Shown here piece after piece: positions 17,530-25,893 of a stretch of DNA of 64,000 bases. The number at the start of each line of letters is the position of its first letter. Positions within the stretch are counted from its first letter, which is position 1. The DNA comes from Bradyrhizobium diazoefficiens. GTDB taxonomy: Bacteria > Pseudomonadota > Alphaproteobacteria > Rhizobiales > Xanthobacteraceae. The notes below the pieces were generated by a model, which worked only from the letters and a program-made list of their open reading frames with translations, was not told the DNA's origin and did not search any database. The DNA is taken from the NCBI RefSeq assembly GCF_016599855.1, contig NZ_CP067041.1, positions 4,464,001 through 4,528,000 of the forward strand, written 5' to 3'. A program made the translations under genes and the position numbers.

Positions 17530-18699
17530 GTGTCGCCTGTTGTCACCTCACCGCAAATCACCCGGCGCTCCCTCGCCCGCGCCGCGCTTGTTCCCTTTGC
17601 AATCGCGCTCGCTGGTCCACGCCGTGCCGCGGCGGATTCGGACATGATCGCGCAGATGCGCGACATCGTTGCGGCGGAGCTTGGGCCGACGGCAACGCCG
17701 GACCACCCTGGTGGCCTCGCCGCCGCGCTCTACGCCGGCCGCCATGTCGAGTTTTTCAACTACGGCTTTGCCGACGACGCCACCAAACGGCCGGCGACAC
17801 CGGACACGCTGTTCAACCTCGCTTCCTTACGAAAACCGTTCGAGGCGACACTGGTGGCGCTCGGCACGCTCCGTGGCGAGCTGCGGCTCGACGATCCCCT
17901 GCCCAAATATCTGCCGGGACTGAGCGGCGAGTACGTTCGCAAAATCACCGTCGGCGAGCTCGCCACGCACACCTCCGGGCTGTTGCTACCGACCGATCAC
18001 CCACCCTGGCCGAACGATTCCTACTCGCAGGCGCAATTCATCGCGATGCTCAACGCCTTCGCGCCGCCCGCAGGCATTGCGCCCGGCAAGCAGCGCATCT
18101 ACAGCCATGCTGGTTACGTGCTGCTTCAGCTCGTGCTCGAGCGCTGCTATCGCACGCCGGTCGCAAAGCTGATCGAGAGCCGCGTCCTCACGCCACTCGG
18201 CATGCACGCAACGACCATTCCCGAACGCGGACCGGACAACCGCGCGATCATGGACGAAGCCATGATGCGGCGGGTCGTGCAAGGTTATTCCGACCAGGGC
18301 ACCGCGATTGGCCCGATCGGCAACCAGCAGAGCTATTTCGACTTTCCCGGCACCGGCCAGATGTTCTCGTCCGCGCGGGATCTTGCGACATTCGCCGCGA
18401 CCTGCGTCGACGGTCGCACGATCGACCCTCGCTTGCGCGAGGCGCTGCGGATGACGCTGCGAGAGAGCTTTCGTGTCGAGGACAAGTTCGGACAAGCCAT
18501 GGCCTGGGAGACCGTGCACCTTCCCGGCGTCACCGTCGTCGACAAGCCGGGCGGCCTCAACAACGCCTCCGGCTACATCGGTCTCGTGCCGGCGCACCGA
18601 ATCGGCATCGTGTTGCTCGCCAATCGCGGCGACTATCCGCACGAAATCGCCCGCTACAGGATTTTGCCCGCGCTGGCGAGGCTGATGACCCACGGCTGA
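17530..18699 (+). CDS. Exported beta-lactamase-fold serine hydrolase (class C / EstB-like)
   Basis: 389 residues from a GTG start without a clear ribosome site. The N-terminus has a twin-arginine-like signal (TRRSLARAALVPFAIALAG, ending near RRAAADS), so the enzyme is probably periplasmic. The catalytic SxxK is SLRK in NLASLRKPFEATL (near residue 100), and the second motif Tyr lies in IYSHAGYVLLQLVLE. The third, KTG-like motif is not obvious; DKPGGLNNASG occupies its place. It is likely an esterase or D-amino-acid-type peptidase rather than a true beta-lactamase. A terminator follows within 10 bases. Confidence 0.87.
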   Translation: MSPVVTSPQITRRSLARAALVPFAIALAGPRRAAADSDMIAQMRDIVAAELGPTATPDHPGGLAAALYAGRHVEFFNYGFADDATKRPATPDTLFNLASLRKPFEATLVALGTLRGELRLDDPLPKYLPGLSGEYVRKITVGELATHTSGLLLPTDHPPWPNDSYSQAQFIAMLNAFAPPAGIAPGKQRIYSHAGYVLLQLVLERCYRTPVAKLIESRVLTPLGMHATTIPERGPDNRAIMDEAMMRRVVQGYSDQGTAIGPIGNQQSYFDFPGTGQMFSSARDLATFAATCVDGRTIDPRLREALRMTLRESFRVEDKFGQAMAWETVHLPGVTVVDKPGGLNNASGYIGLVPAHRIGIVLLANRGDYPHEIARYRILPALARLMTHG

Positions 18700-18707
18700 C
18701 AAAAACA

Positions 18708-18734
18708 GAAAGCCCCAACCAGGCCGGGGCTTTC
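18708..18734. terminator. Bidirectional rho-independent terminator
   Basis: GAAAGCCCC (18708-18716) and GGGGCTTTC (18726-18734) form a perfect 9-bp stem with a 9-base loop between convergent genes. AAAAACAG precedes it, giving a T-run on the minus strand for the porin transcript. Confidence 0.8.
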
Positions 18735-18742
18735 CACGATGA

Positions 18743-19567
18743 TCAGTATCTGGCGACGACCGGTCCGCCGAACTTATAATTCACACCGACGCGCACAATG
18801 TTCGACTTGATCTCGAATGAGTGGGTGAAGGTCTGGGCCGGCAGCGGCCCACCAACGAAGAGGTTATTGCTGGTCATGCTGGCGCGACCGAGATCGACAT
18901 AGAGATATTCGGCTTTCAGCGACCAGCCGTTGCCGACGGCATATTCGCCGCCAACACCCGCGGTCCAGCCGATCCTGGTATCGCGGATCGCGCCGGACTC
19001 GGTCGCGGCTGCGAACGTATCGGTGAAGCTGAAATTGCCCTTCACGTCGGCGATCGCCGCACCGCCGGTTGCGTAAATGAGCCAGCTCGGCGTCGCGAGG
19101 AAGCCGATGCGGCCGCGGATCGTGGCGAGCCAGTCGGACGAGACCTGCGAGTTGATGGAGAAGCTGGTCGGCGCGCAGCAGGGATAGAGCGCCGAGCCCG
19201 ACGCGCTGCCCTTGAAGCCGAAATAGTTGATGTCGCCTTCGAGACCGAACACGGCATTGTTGACCTGCCAGTTGTAGCCGGCGGTAAAGCCCCCGGTCAC
19301 GCTGGCGCTATTGACGTGCTGCGCTCCGACTGCCGCGATGGCAGACACGCTCGAATCCGCGAAGTACGATGCCACCGGAAACAGTGTGGTCGTTCTCGGA
19401 TCCGCGCTGCCCCATTGTCCGCCGACATTGCCGCCGACATAGAATCCGGTCCAGTTGTAGGCCGCCGCCATCATCGGCGCCTTGGTGTAGTGCGCCGCGA
19501 GGTCGGCCGCCTGCACGGAGGCGGTGCTGAGTACGACTGAAGCCACCGCCAGCAAAGATTTCTTCAT
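18743..19567 (-). CDS. Outer-membrane beta-barrel protein (Omp25/Omp31-like porin family)
   Basis: 274 residues from ATG 19567, which has AAGGAG seven bases upstream. Residues 1-20 are a signal peptide (MKKSLLAVASVVLSTASVQA). The mature protein starts with the family hallmark YNWTGFYVGGNVGGQWG and continues as alternating beta strands (GYNWQVNNAVFGLEGDINY, TIRGRIGFLATPSWLIYATGG, GWTAGVGGEYAVGNGWSLKAEYLY). It ends with the outer-membrane insertion pattern VRVGVNYKFGGPVVARY, although the last residue is Tyr rather than Phe. It is a typical abundant rhizobial surface protein with a probable structural role. Confidence 0.92.
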   Translation of the reverse strand: MKKSLLAVASVVLSTASVQAADLAAHYTKAPMMAAAYNWTGFYVGGNVGGQWGSADPRTTTLFPVASYFADSSVSAIAAVGAQHVNSASVTGGFTAGYNWQVNNAVFGLEGDINYFGFKGSASGSALYPCCAPTSFSINSQVSSDWLATIRGRIGFLATPSWLIYATGGAAIADVKGNFSFTDTFAAATESGAIRDTRIGWTAGVGGEYAVGNGWSLKAEYLYVDLGRASMTSNNLFVGGPLPAQTFTHSFEIKSNIVRVGVNYKFGGPVVARY

Positions 19568-19840
19568 TGCAGTCTCCTTGCCCCACGCGATCGAGCCGCG
19601 CGTTCTCAAATGCATCGCCGGTCGAGCCGGCACAGGAGCTAGGCATAGGCGGCACCCCGCCCAGCGTCTTGGACTGCCGCGAAGTTCGCAGGGACTGTGA
19701 CGTAGTATGCCCGCAGATTGTACGAACGGATGATGAGTGTGACTCCGAGGCCACATTATCACCCTTCACCGATGACGCGTGATGCATGGCCACGCCGCAC
19801 CACGACAAGGTCGCGAGACACACGACTCGAATAGGCGCGC

Positions 19841-20545
19841 CTAGACCGAGCGCGTCAGCCCGCCATCGACGCGGATATTCTGGCCGGTGATGTAGGCGGC
19901 GCCGTCGGATGCCAGGAACGAGATCGTCGCCGCGATCTCCTCGACCTTGCCGTAGCGTTTCAGCGGCACGCTGTCGCGGCGTGCATCGGTCGGCGGCAGG
20001 CTGTCGATCCAGCCCGGCAGCACGTTGTTCATGCGTATGTTGTCGGCCGCATGGGTGTCGGTGAAGATTTTTGTGAAGGCAGCAAGGCCCGCGCGAAATA
20101 CCGCCGAGGTCGGAAACATCGCGCTTGGCTCGAACGCCCAGGCGGTCGAGATGTTGACGATGGCACCGCCCTTCTGTGCCTGCATCACCGGCGTCACCAG
20201 CCGGGTCGGACGAATCACGTTGAGGAGATACATGTCGAGGCCGAGGTGCCACTGCTCGTCGGTAATCTCGGTGATCGCCGCACGCGGGCCGTGACCGGCG
20301 CTGTTGACGAGCACGTCGATGCGTCCCCATTTCGCCAGCGCGCCGTCGACGAGGCGCTTCAGATCGTCATTGGATTTGTTCGAGCCGGTGACGCCGAAGC
20401 CGCCGAGTTCGGTCGCGAGCGCCTCGCCCTTGCCCGAGGACGACAGGACGCCCACGCAAAAGCCGTCAGCTGCGAGCCGTCGCGCGGCCCCTGCCCCCAT
20501 GCCGCTGCCGCCGGCGGTGACGAGTGCGACCTTCTCTGCTGCCAT
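19841..20545 (-). CDS. SDR-fold protein with substituted catalytic Tyr and Lys
   Basis: 234 residues. The NAD(P) loop TAGGSGMGAGAARRL (about 10-24), NSAGHGP and the end segment GAAYITGQNIRVDGG are standard SDR features. Where the family has YxxxK before the AGL helix, the sequence reads SAVFRAGLAAFTK, so the positions that align with Tyr and Lys are Ser and Arg. The codons TCG and CGC were checked on the minus strand. The Ser of NISTAW is kept. It may be a non-oxidoreductase or use another acid; a binding or regulatory role is possible. The substrate is unknown, and the gene stands alone. Confidence 0.82.
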   Translation of the reverse strand: MAAEKVALVTAGGSGMGAGAARRLAADGFCVGVLSSSGKGEALATELGGFGVTGSNKSNDDLKRLVDGALAKWGRIDVLVNSAGHGPRAAITEITDEQWHLGLDMYLLNVIRPTRLVTPVMQAQKGGAIVNISTAWAFEPSAMFPTSAVFRAGLAAFTKIFTDTHAADNIRMNNVLPGWIDSLPPTDARRDSVPLKRYGKVEEIAATISFLASDGAAYITGQNIRVDGGLTRSV

Positions 20546-20653
20546 GACCGATCATTCCTGTGATAGCGTTGAGGCGAACCAAAGGCCCGGCCTGTCATAA
20601 GGCTTTCTACAGCCTGACTTGCCCGCAGGTCTATCGCCACGAGGCACGACGAC

Positions 20654-21005
20654 ATGAGCGATTTGCGGATCCGCAATTTGCGCCCCGATGAGATCTCCAT
20701 CGCGATCGACTGGGCCGCGGCGGAATGGTGGAATCTCGGCCTTGCCGATGCCGTCTGCTTCGCAAAACGTTCCTCGGCTTCTGCATCGTGCGCGCGGGCT
20801 TTCGCGGCAAAGGGCAGGTTTGCTGATGAGCCCCGAAAGCAACGAGATTGTGCTCGATGTCCCCGTGGTGAACCGCGATGCTATTGTACTCGCGGAATCC
20901 CTTAGCTTAAAGGCGACATTCGAAACGGCGCGAATGTACACTGGAGCGGTCGCGTCACTGCGGCTCGACCGCGTATTCGGCGTAACCAGTTTTGAGCTAG
21001 GGTAG
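20654..21005 (+). pseudogene. Broken GNAT-family acetyltransferase
   Basis: Three pieces of one GNAT protein are readable in three different frames. The N-terminus MSDLRIRNLRPDEISIAIDW is in the frame of 20654. The acetyl-CoA-binding stretch FLGFCIVRAGFRGKG is in the frame of 20770. The C-terminal domain, SPESNEIVLDVPVVNRDAIV through RVFGVTSFELG, is in the frame of 20688. About 350 bases remain against some 840 for an intact gene of this type, so there are at least one large internal deletion and two frameshifts. It is no longer functional. Confidence 0.8.
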
Positions 21006-21159
21006 TACCGCTTTTGAATTAGCCCGTGCCGGCTTGAAAATTGTAATCTGTTTCACGTCGCCGCGGCGACATTGCGTGTATTCGGGTTACATCCGTCGAT
21101 TTTGCCGGACGGCTCGATCCTCATTTTTTGACCATCGATATTTCATTCGAGAGGATTCC

Positions 21160-21474
21160 ATGACCGAAACCAGAAGCAAGCCTCGTCCTTCTCGATCTGC
21201 GGCCGACGGCCTGAAGCGCCCCGGGATCGCAGCTGCGTTGCTGGTTGCCGTCGCGACTGCGTTCGGGCTTCACACGCTCGCCTCGGCGCCTGCGCTACGC
21301 GAGGCCGCCGAGGCGGAGCTCGCGCACGTCATCGCGGATGAGGATCGGGATGTCTGCGGTCAGTTCGGGCTCCGCCCGGGAACGAACGCATTTGTGGCTT
21401 GCAGCCGCGAGCTCGCGAACGTCAGGCAGAAGCAGTCGGACCGCGACCAGGCAGCCGCGGCAGGACTTTTGTGA
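21160..21474 (+). CDS. Small exported or membrane-anchored protein, function unknown
   Basis: 104 residues from ATG 21160, with GAGAGGA six bases before it. A single hydrophobic segment (about 26-48, IAAALLVAVATAFGLHTLA) follows a basic start. The C-terminal part contains the motif CGQFGLRPGTNAFVACSREL, with two cysteines 18 residues apart that could form a disulfide in the periplasm. I associate the C-x-F-G-x-x-x-G-T-x-x-F-x-x-C pattern with many small rhizobial proteins of unknown role. It sits alone between a dead GNAT gene and a convergent exported protein. Confidence 0.7.
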   Translation: MTETRSKPRPSRSAADGLKRPGIAAALLVAVATAFGLHTLASAPALREAAEAELAHVIADEDRDVCGQFGLRPGTNAFVACSRELANVRQKQSDRDQAAAAGLL

Positions 21475-21499
21475 TGCATCCTCTCTTGCAGTGCGCTGC

Positions 21500-21961
21500 T
21501 TAGTAGCAGCGCGTGATGTTGACGGTGTGCTCGGCGCCGCCGCGCCCGGGCACCGTCACCTGCTCCGTCGGACAGCTCGACACATAGGGCCGGTCGGACG
21601 GCACGACGTTCGGCGGGAAGCGATGCGCCCAGTCCCAGGGAACGTCGTAGGTGTAGGTATAGCGAACGTCGTTGGTGACAGGCTGGCCGACGCCGGCGAA
21701 GGGTTCACTGTAGGTCGCGCCGTCGTAGAAGAACCCGCCGCCGCCCGGCCAATAAACCCAGGGATTGTTGAAGCCGTGGTTGCGGCCGCGGAACCGTGCA
21801 CCCGGCGCGATTGGCGGACGTGCTGCGGCGGGCGGTGCGGCTACGGTCACCATGCCCTGCGGGGCGGCGCCGCCCGGTCGTGCAACACTGTCGGTGGGGC
21901 TCAGGAGCAGCGCGGCTGCGTTGAGCGAGGCGAGCAACGCCCCGTATGATCTGGACATCAT
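21500..21961 (-). CDS. Exported protein of unknown function
   Basis: 153 residues from ATG 21961 (ATG 21958 and TTG 21973 are alternatives; no strong ribosome site). It has an N-terminal signal (SYGALLASLNAAALLLSP, cut near DSVARP), then a Pro/Ala-rich linker and a Gly/Trp/Tyr/Asn-rich domain: GFNNPWVYWPGGGGFFYDGA and RYTYTYDVPWDWAHRFPP. It ends with two cysteines (SCPTEQV and ITRCY) that may pair. The AT-rich stretch ATAATTAATTATTGG at 22043-22057 is the likely promoter area. I do not recognise the family. Confidence 0.72.
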   Translation of the reverse strand: MMSRSYGALLASLNAAALLLSPTDSVARPGGAAPQGMVTVAAPPAAARPPIAPGARFRGRNHGFNNPWVYWPGGGGFFYDGATYSEPFAGVGQPVTNDVRYTYTYDVPWDWAHRFPPNVVPSDRPYVSSCPTEQVTVPGRGGAEHTVNITRCY

Positions 21962-22523
21962 GATACGCACCAACTCGTTTGGCTTCGCGGGTAACGGCTC
22001 CCCACCCCACGCTAGGCCGGGCTGTCGTCCACCCGCAAACGTATAATTAATTATTGGTTAAGGCACGCGATTAACAGGGAACCGGGTGCCGCAGAACGCC
22101 TTGGGGGCCACAATTCTTTGCGTTGCCTGACGGGCAAAACATGCCAGACCTAGGGCAACCCACTTCGCCAAAAATATTCCACTCCACCGAAATTCGGAAA
22201 TGGCGTATGTGTTGCGTAACCGGGCCCAAGGAAGAGGAGCGTATCGCGATCGTCACGAACGCGGGCCGGGCGGTGGTGGACGCAAGTCACGTCGGCGCGA
22301 AGGGTTTTGCAGGGCGGGCAACCGTGAGCGAAGGCCTCGCGCATACGACCGGTGTGATCGGCGTACGGCAAAATCGTGTGGTCCTGGCGCCCGGAGCCTG
22401 TGCGCCAAGTCTCGTGGTGATGCGTGTGACTCAACCGGGTTCGCGTATCAGTCATCTGCGAGGCGACGGGGGCAATAGCGCATCGCTCCCCGGGGAGATC
22501 ACGACATAAGCCGTCAAACCACT

Positions 22524-22639
22524 GCGCAGGGAAGGCCGGGATGTCCTGGCTTCACCTGTATGCCGCTGTGCAGCCTCTTGTAGCGCAACCTTCGCACAGT
22601 GGACCGCGGGTGCCAGCCGGCTCCCGGCCTTCCCTGCGC
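22524..22639. repeat. 116-bp element with perfect 17-bp terminal inverted repeats and an inner hairpin
   Basis: 22524-22540 and 22623-22639 are exact reverse complements (GCGCAGGGAAGGCCGGG). Inside, CTGTGC (22566-22571) pairs with GCACAG (22594-22599), giving a nested stem with a 22-base loop. No coding signal. From memory, this sequence recurs in many bradyrhizobial genomes; I cannot verify this here. It could be a small non-autonomous repeat or a structured RNA. Confidence 0.75.
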
Positions 22640-22734
22640 CCTCTTTCGAGTGAGGGCGAGCGGCGATCAAGCAAAGCTCGGGCGAGATGAGCCGCGAGGA
22701 TGCGAAGGTGTGTCTATCGTCGAACAAAGGTCCC

Positions 22735-22861
22735 TTGCCCCGGATGTAGCGCAGCACGAAGTGATGCGCTGCAGAGCCGGGGCCCATGCATCAGCAAGCG
22801 CGCAGCCTGCTGGGTCCCGGCTCTGCGCAGCAACGCTACGCGCTGCAGCGCGTCCGGGATA
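22735..22861. repeat. Imperfect palindromic repeat, about 127 bp
   Basis: GCAGAGCCGGG (about 22771) pairs with CCCGGCTCTGC (about 22818), and outer sequences CCCCGGATGTAGCGC and GCGCGTCCGGGAT are partly complementary. It has the form of a dispersed intergenic palindrome. It lies about 165 bases upstream of the NPP-type gene. Confidence 0.65.
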
Positions 22862-23025
22862 CAAGAGCGACTGCCGCAATGACAAATCCGTTGACCTCTC
22901 CTCACCTCCCCGTCGCTTCTGCATGCCGATCGGCTCTTGTAACATAACCGTCATACAGCAAAACTAAACGAGTGCCCGGGGGCCGCGGTTCGGCGGCCAA
23001 GCCGCCTCACCGCTAGGAGATTTTG

Positions 23026-24882
23026 ATGCGCCGTTCATTGGTGTTGCTGTCCGCAGGACTGACAGTCCTGTCGACCGGGTTTGCCTCCGCTGAGAATAAC
23101 ACGCCCCGCAACCTGATCCTGTTCATTCCCGACGGGCTACGCGCGCTGAAGATTACCCCCGAGACCGCCCCGGCCATGGCCGAGGTCCGCGACAAGGGCG
23201 TCAACTTCAAGAACTCGCATTCGCTGTTCCCGACCTTCACCATGGCCAACGGCTCGGCGATGTCGACCGGCCATTATCTCGGCGACACCGGCGTGTTCTC
23301 CAACACGATCTGGACCAACTACACCTCGGGTCCGGCCGGTGACACCGTGGTCCCGTTCATCGAGAACGACGCCGTGCTCGGCGACATCGACGAGCATTTC
23401 AAGGGCGACTATCTCAACGAACAGACCGTTTTGAAGATGGCCCGCGACAAGGGCCTGAGCACGGCCGCGATCGGCAAGGTCGGCCCGACCTATCAGTGGG
23501 ACCACACCGATCATCCGGAGAAGCCGGGCAAGCACTCGATCGTCATCGACGATGCCACCGGCGGCAAGGCCGGCGTGGCACTGTCGGACGAGATGAAGGA
23601 TGCGCTGAGCAAGGCCGGCCTCGCCCTCACTGCCCCCGGCCGCGGCGACAACGGCAAGGCGGGCGATGCCAAGACGCCCGGCACCACGACTGCCAACGTC
23701 GTACAGCAGGCCTATTTCGCCGACGTCGCCACCAAGGTGGTGCTGCCGATGTTCAAGGCGCGCAACAAGCCGTTCGTGCTGGTGTTCTGGTCGCGCGATC
23801 CTGACGGCACCCAGCACAACCAGGGCGACAGCCTCAACCAGATCCTGCCGGGCATCAACGGCCCGAGCTCGATGGCGAGCATCAAGAACGCGGACAACAA
23901 CCTCGCCCAGATCCGCAAGGCGCTGGACGAACTCGGCCTCGCCGCCAACACCAACATCATGATCCAGGCCGACCACGGCTTCTCGACCATCTCCAAGGAG
24001 AGCAAGACCAGCCCCTCGGCCAAGGTCAGCTATGACGACACGCCGAAGGACTTCTTGCCGATGGGCTTCCTCGCCCTCGATCTAGCCAAGGCGCTCGACC
24101 TGCCGCTGTTCGACCCCAACGACAAGAACGCAGCCGTCACCGGCAACGCCCATCCGAAGGCCGGCAACGGCGTACTCGGCAAGGATCCGACCAAGCCCGA
24201 CCTCGTCGTCGCCACCAATGGCGGCTCGGACCTGATCTACCTGCCGAACAAGGACAAGAAGCTGGCGGCCAGAACTGTCAAGGCGCTGCTGGAGCAGGAC
24301 TACATCTCCGGCCTGTTCGTCGACGACTCCCTCGGCCGCATCCCCGGCACCCTGCCGCTGTCGAGCATCAATCTGCGCGGCAAGGCGGCGACGCCGACGC
24401 CGGCGATCGTGGTCAATTTCCGCTCCTATGCCAGCGATTGCGGCGAAGCGCCGACCAATTGCTCGGTGCAGGTGGCCGACACCGTGCTGCGCCAGGGCCA
24501 GGGCATGCATGGGAGCTTCAGCCGCGGCGACACCTACAACTTCATGGCTGCGATCGGTCCGGACTTCAAAGCCGGCTTCGTCGACGATCTGCCGGTCAGC
24601 AATGCCGACGTCGGCATGACGGCGGCCCAGCTTCTCGGCCTGCGCGGTTCGCAAAATGGCGGCCTGGTCGGCCGGGTGATGTCCGAGGCGCTGCCCAACG
24701 GTCTCGTGCCGAAGGCGTACAAGGCCGTCGAGAAGTCGAAGAAGAAGTCCGAGAACGGCCTCGAGACCGTGCTCAACATCCAGCGCGTCGGCAGCCAGCA
24801 CTATTTCGACGCTGCCGGATTCCCCGGCCGTACCCTGGGCCTCGAGCCGGAGCCCGGCAAACAAAAAACGGCGGGGCAATAA
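23026..24882 (+). CDS. Exported alkaline-phosphatase-superfamily enzyme (phosphodiesterase/NPP-like)
   Basis: 618 residues from ATG 23026, with TAGGAG six bases upstream. Signal peptide 1-24 (MRRSLVLLSAGLTVLSTGFASA). Metal and nucleophile motifs of the nucleotide pyrophosphatase/phosphodiesterase group are visible: LILFIPDGLRA (first Asp), FPTFTMANGSAMSTGHYLGD (nucleophile Thr in the first TFTMAN), SRDPDGTQHNQGD (Asp/His) and MIQADHGFSTI (Asp-His). The region between about 180 and 230 is a Gly/Lys-rich insertion. It acts in the periplasm on a phosphodiester or similar; the true substrate is unknown. It stands alone and ends in a terminator whose loop includes the stop codon. Confidence 0.9.
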   Translation: MRRSLVLLSAGLTVLSTGFASAENNTPRNLILFIPDGLRALKITPETAPAMAEVRDKGVNFKNSHSLFPTFTMANGSAMSTGHYLGDTGVFSNTIWTNYTSGPAGDTVVPFIENDAVLGDIDEHFKGDYLNEQTVLKMARDKGLSTAAIGKVGPTYQWDHTDHPEKPGKHSIVIDDATGGKAGVALSDEMKDALSKAGLALTAPGRGDNGKAGDAKTPGTTTANVVQQAYFADVATKVVLPMFKARNKPFVLVFWSRDPDGTQHNQGDSLNQILPGINGPSSMASIKNADNNLAQIRKALDELGLAANTNIMIQADHGFSTISKESKTSPSAKVSYDDTPKDFLPMGFLALDLAKALDLPLFDPNDKNAAVTGNAHPKAGNGVLGKDPTKPDLVVATNGGSDLIYLPNKDKKLAARTVKALLEQDYISGLFVDDSLGRIPGTLPLSSINLRGKAATPTPAIVVNFRSYASDCGEAPTNCSVQVADTVLRQGQGMHGSFSRGDTYNFMAAIGPDFKAGFVDDLPVSNADVGMTAAQLLGLRGSQNGGLVGRVMSEALPNGLVPKAYKAVEKSKKKSENGLETVLNIQRVGSQHYFDAAGFPGRTLGLEPEPGKQKTAGQ

Positions 24883-24897
24883 CCCCGCCGCTCTTTC
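24869..24897. terminator. Bidirectional rho-independent terminator overlapping the stop codon
   Basis: CGGCGGGG (24869-24876) and CCCCGCCG (24883-24890) form a perfect stem with loop CAATAA, which contains the TAA of the plus-strand gene. CTCTTTCTC follows. On the minus strand the stem is followed by GTTTTTTG, so it also ends the transcript of the convergent gene. Confidence 0.88.
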
Positions 24898-24951
24898 TCG
24901 CGCCTCGCAAGGGGCGCGGGAATATGTCGGTTCCTATATGCCCAGCTGCTT

Positions 24952-25524
24952 TTACATTCCAATGTCGAACACGTTCGGCAATTGGCCCGCCAGAGGCAGC
25001 GCGGTGGCGCCGAGAAAGGTCGCCACCATCGCCATCAGCCGACGGTTGTTCTGGCGCTTGCCGCGCATCTGGCCGGCGATCCATTCCAGCATTTCGCTGT
25101 TGACCTTGGAGGCATAGGACGGTGCCCAGCTCTCGATGTCGGTGTCCTGCGCCAGCGCGACGCTACGCGACGGCACCTTCAGGCCCGACGCGCTCGCCGC
25201 ATAATGGGCGACGGCCTTGGCCAGCAAATCGTCGAACCGGCCGCCGTCGGCACGCTCGGTCGCGGCCTCGTTGATCTCGAACAGCGCCTCGGCTTCGGCG
25301 CGGCTGACCGGCTGGTCGTTGACCGCCGCGGTGGTCAGGATGCGCGCGCACCAGGCGGCGTCATCGGCGTCGAGCGAACGGGAGAAATGGACCCTGCCCT
25401 TGGTGGTCGGGCCTTCACCCGTGATCACGCCGTCGCGCACGATGGTGAGAGCATGGGCCGCGGTATCGCGGCAGGACGGTTCGAGCGACGGCGACTCAAC
25501 GGACTTCAGCAGTGCGGCAGACAT
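24952..25524 (-). CDS. Conserved hypothetical protein with C-terminal hydrophobic segment
   Basis: 190 residues; GGAAG lies seven bases upstream of the ATG, supporting this start. The bulk is soluble and acidic, with FSRSLDADDAAWCARILTTA, VSRAEAEALFEINEAATERA and FDDLLAKAVAHYAASASG. Near the C-terminus a basic stretch (RGKRQNNRR) is followed by one possible membrane helix (LMAMVATFLGATALPLAG). The pattern suggests a cytoplasmic protein tethered to the membrane. I do not recognise a named family. Confidence 0.75.
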   Translation of the reverse strand: MSAALLKSVESPSLEPSCRDTAAHALTIVRDGVITGEGPTTKGRVHFSRSLDADDAAWCARILTTAAVNDQPVSRAEAEALFEINEAATERADGGRFDDLLAKAVAHYAASASGLKVPSRSVALAQDTDIESWAPSYASKVNSEMLEWIAGQMRGKRQNNRRLMAMVATFLGATALPLAGQLPNVFDIGM

Positions 25525-25893
25525 AGTTCACTTCCAGATTTCTTCTGATCGGCCAGCATTTTCACGCCGGCGTAAAGGGGTGGTTAATGATTCGATATGG
25601 GGATCGCGACTTTTCTCAATGGTTGCCGATTAGTCGCTACAAAGACCGTTTCGGTTCCGGAGAGCGTCGGGCGAGCCTGATGCGGGTCATAAAAGGCTTT
25701 ATCGGGGCCAGGAAGCCCCGGGAGATGTTTCGCCGCACGTGCCTCTGTAACAAAAAGGTGCTAGCAAATCGGTCCTTCAGAGAAGAAATTCACATTTTAC
25801 TTCAACCAATTCACTTGAGGTCGCCAAGACCTTATACTGACTGCAGCGACCAACGGCAATTCACAAGCAACTTCAATGCGATGAGGTCAAACC
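25525..25893. other. 369-bp divergent intergenic region
   Basis: It contains upstream sequences for both the hypothetical gene (minus) and the peroxiredoxin gene (plus). A small hairpin, CGGGGCC-AGGA-AGCCCCG, lies near 25704-25722. The last 100 bases are AT-richer and carry the candidate promoter listed separately. No gene is seen. Confidence 0.6.
25810..25838 (+). promoter_or_regulatory. Candidate sigma-70-type promoter of the peroxiredoxin gene
   Basis: TTCACT (25810-25815) and TATACT (25833-25838) separated by 17 bases, 56 bases before the ATG. The -10 is a strong match, the -35 moderate. Confidence 0.4.

Larger units (their letters stand above)
21962..23025. other. 1.06-kb intergenic region with dispersed repeats, no convincing gene
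   Basis: Open frames here are short, lack ribosome sites and show no domain I can recognise. The first 100 bases hold the promoter area of the minus-strand exported protein. 22524-22639 and 22735-22861 are nested inverted repeats listed separately. 22140-22500 contains sequence whose translation in several frames resembles degenerate repeat debris rather than protein. The last 40 bases carry the ribosome site of the NPP-type gene. Confidence 0.6.

Noticed and set aside
22123..22509. A 128-codon frame in the repeat-rich gap
   Set aside because: It has no ribosome site or known domain, and its composition resembles repeat debris.
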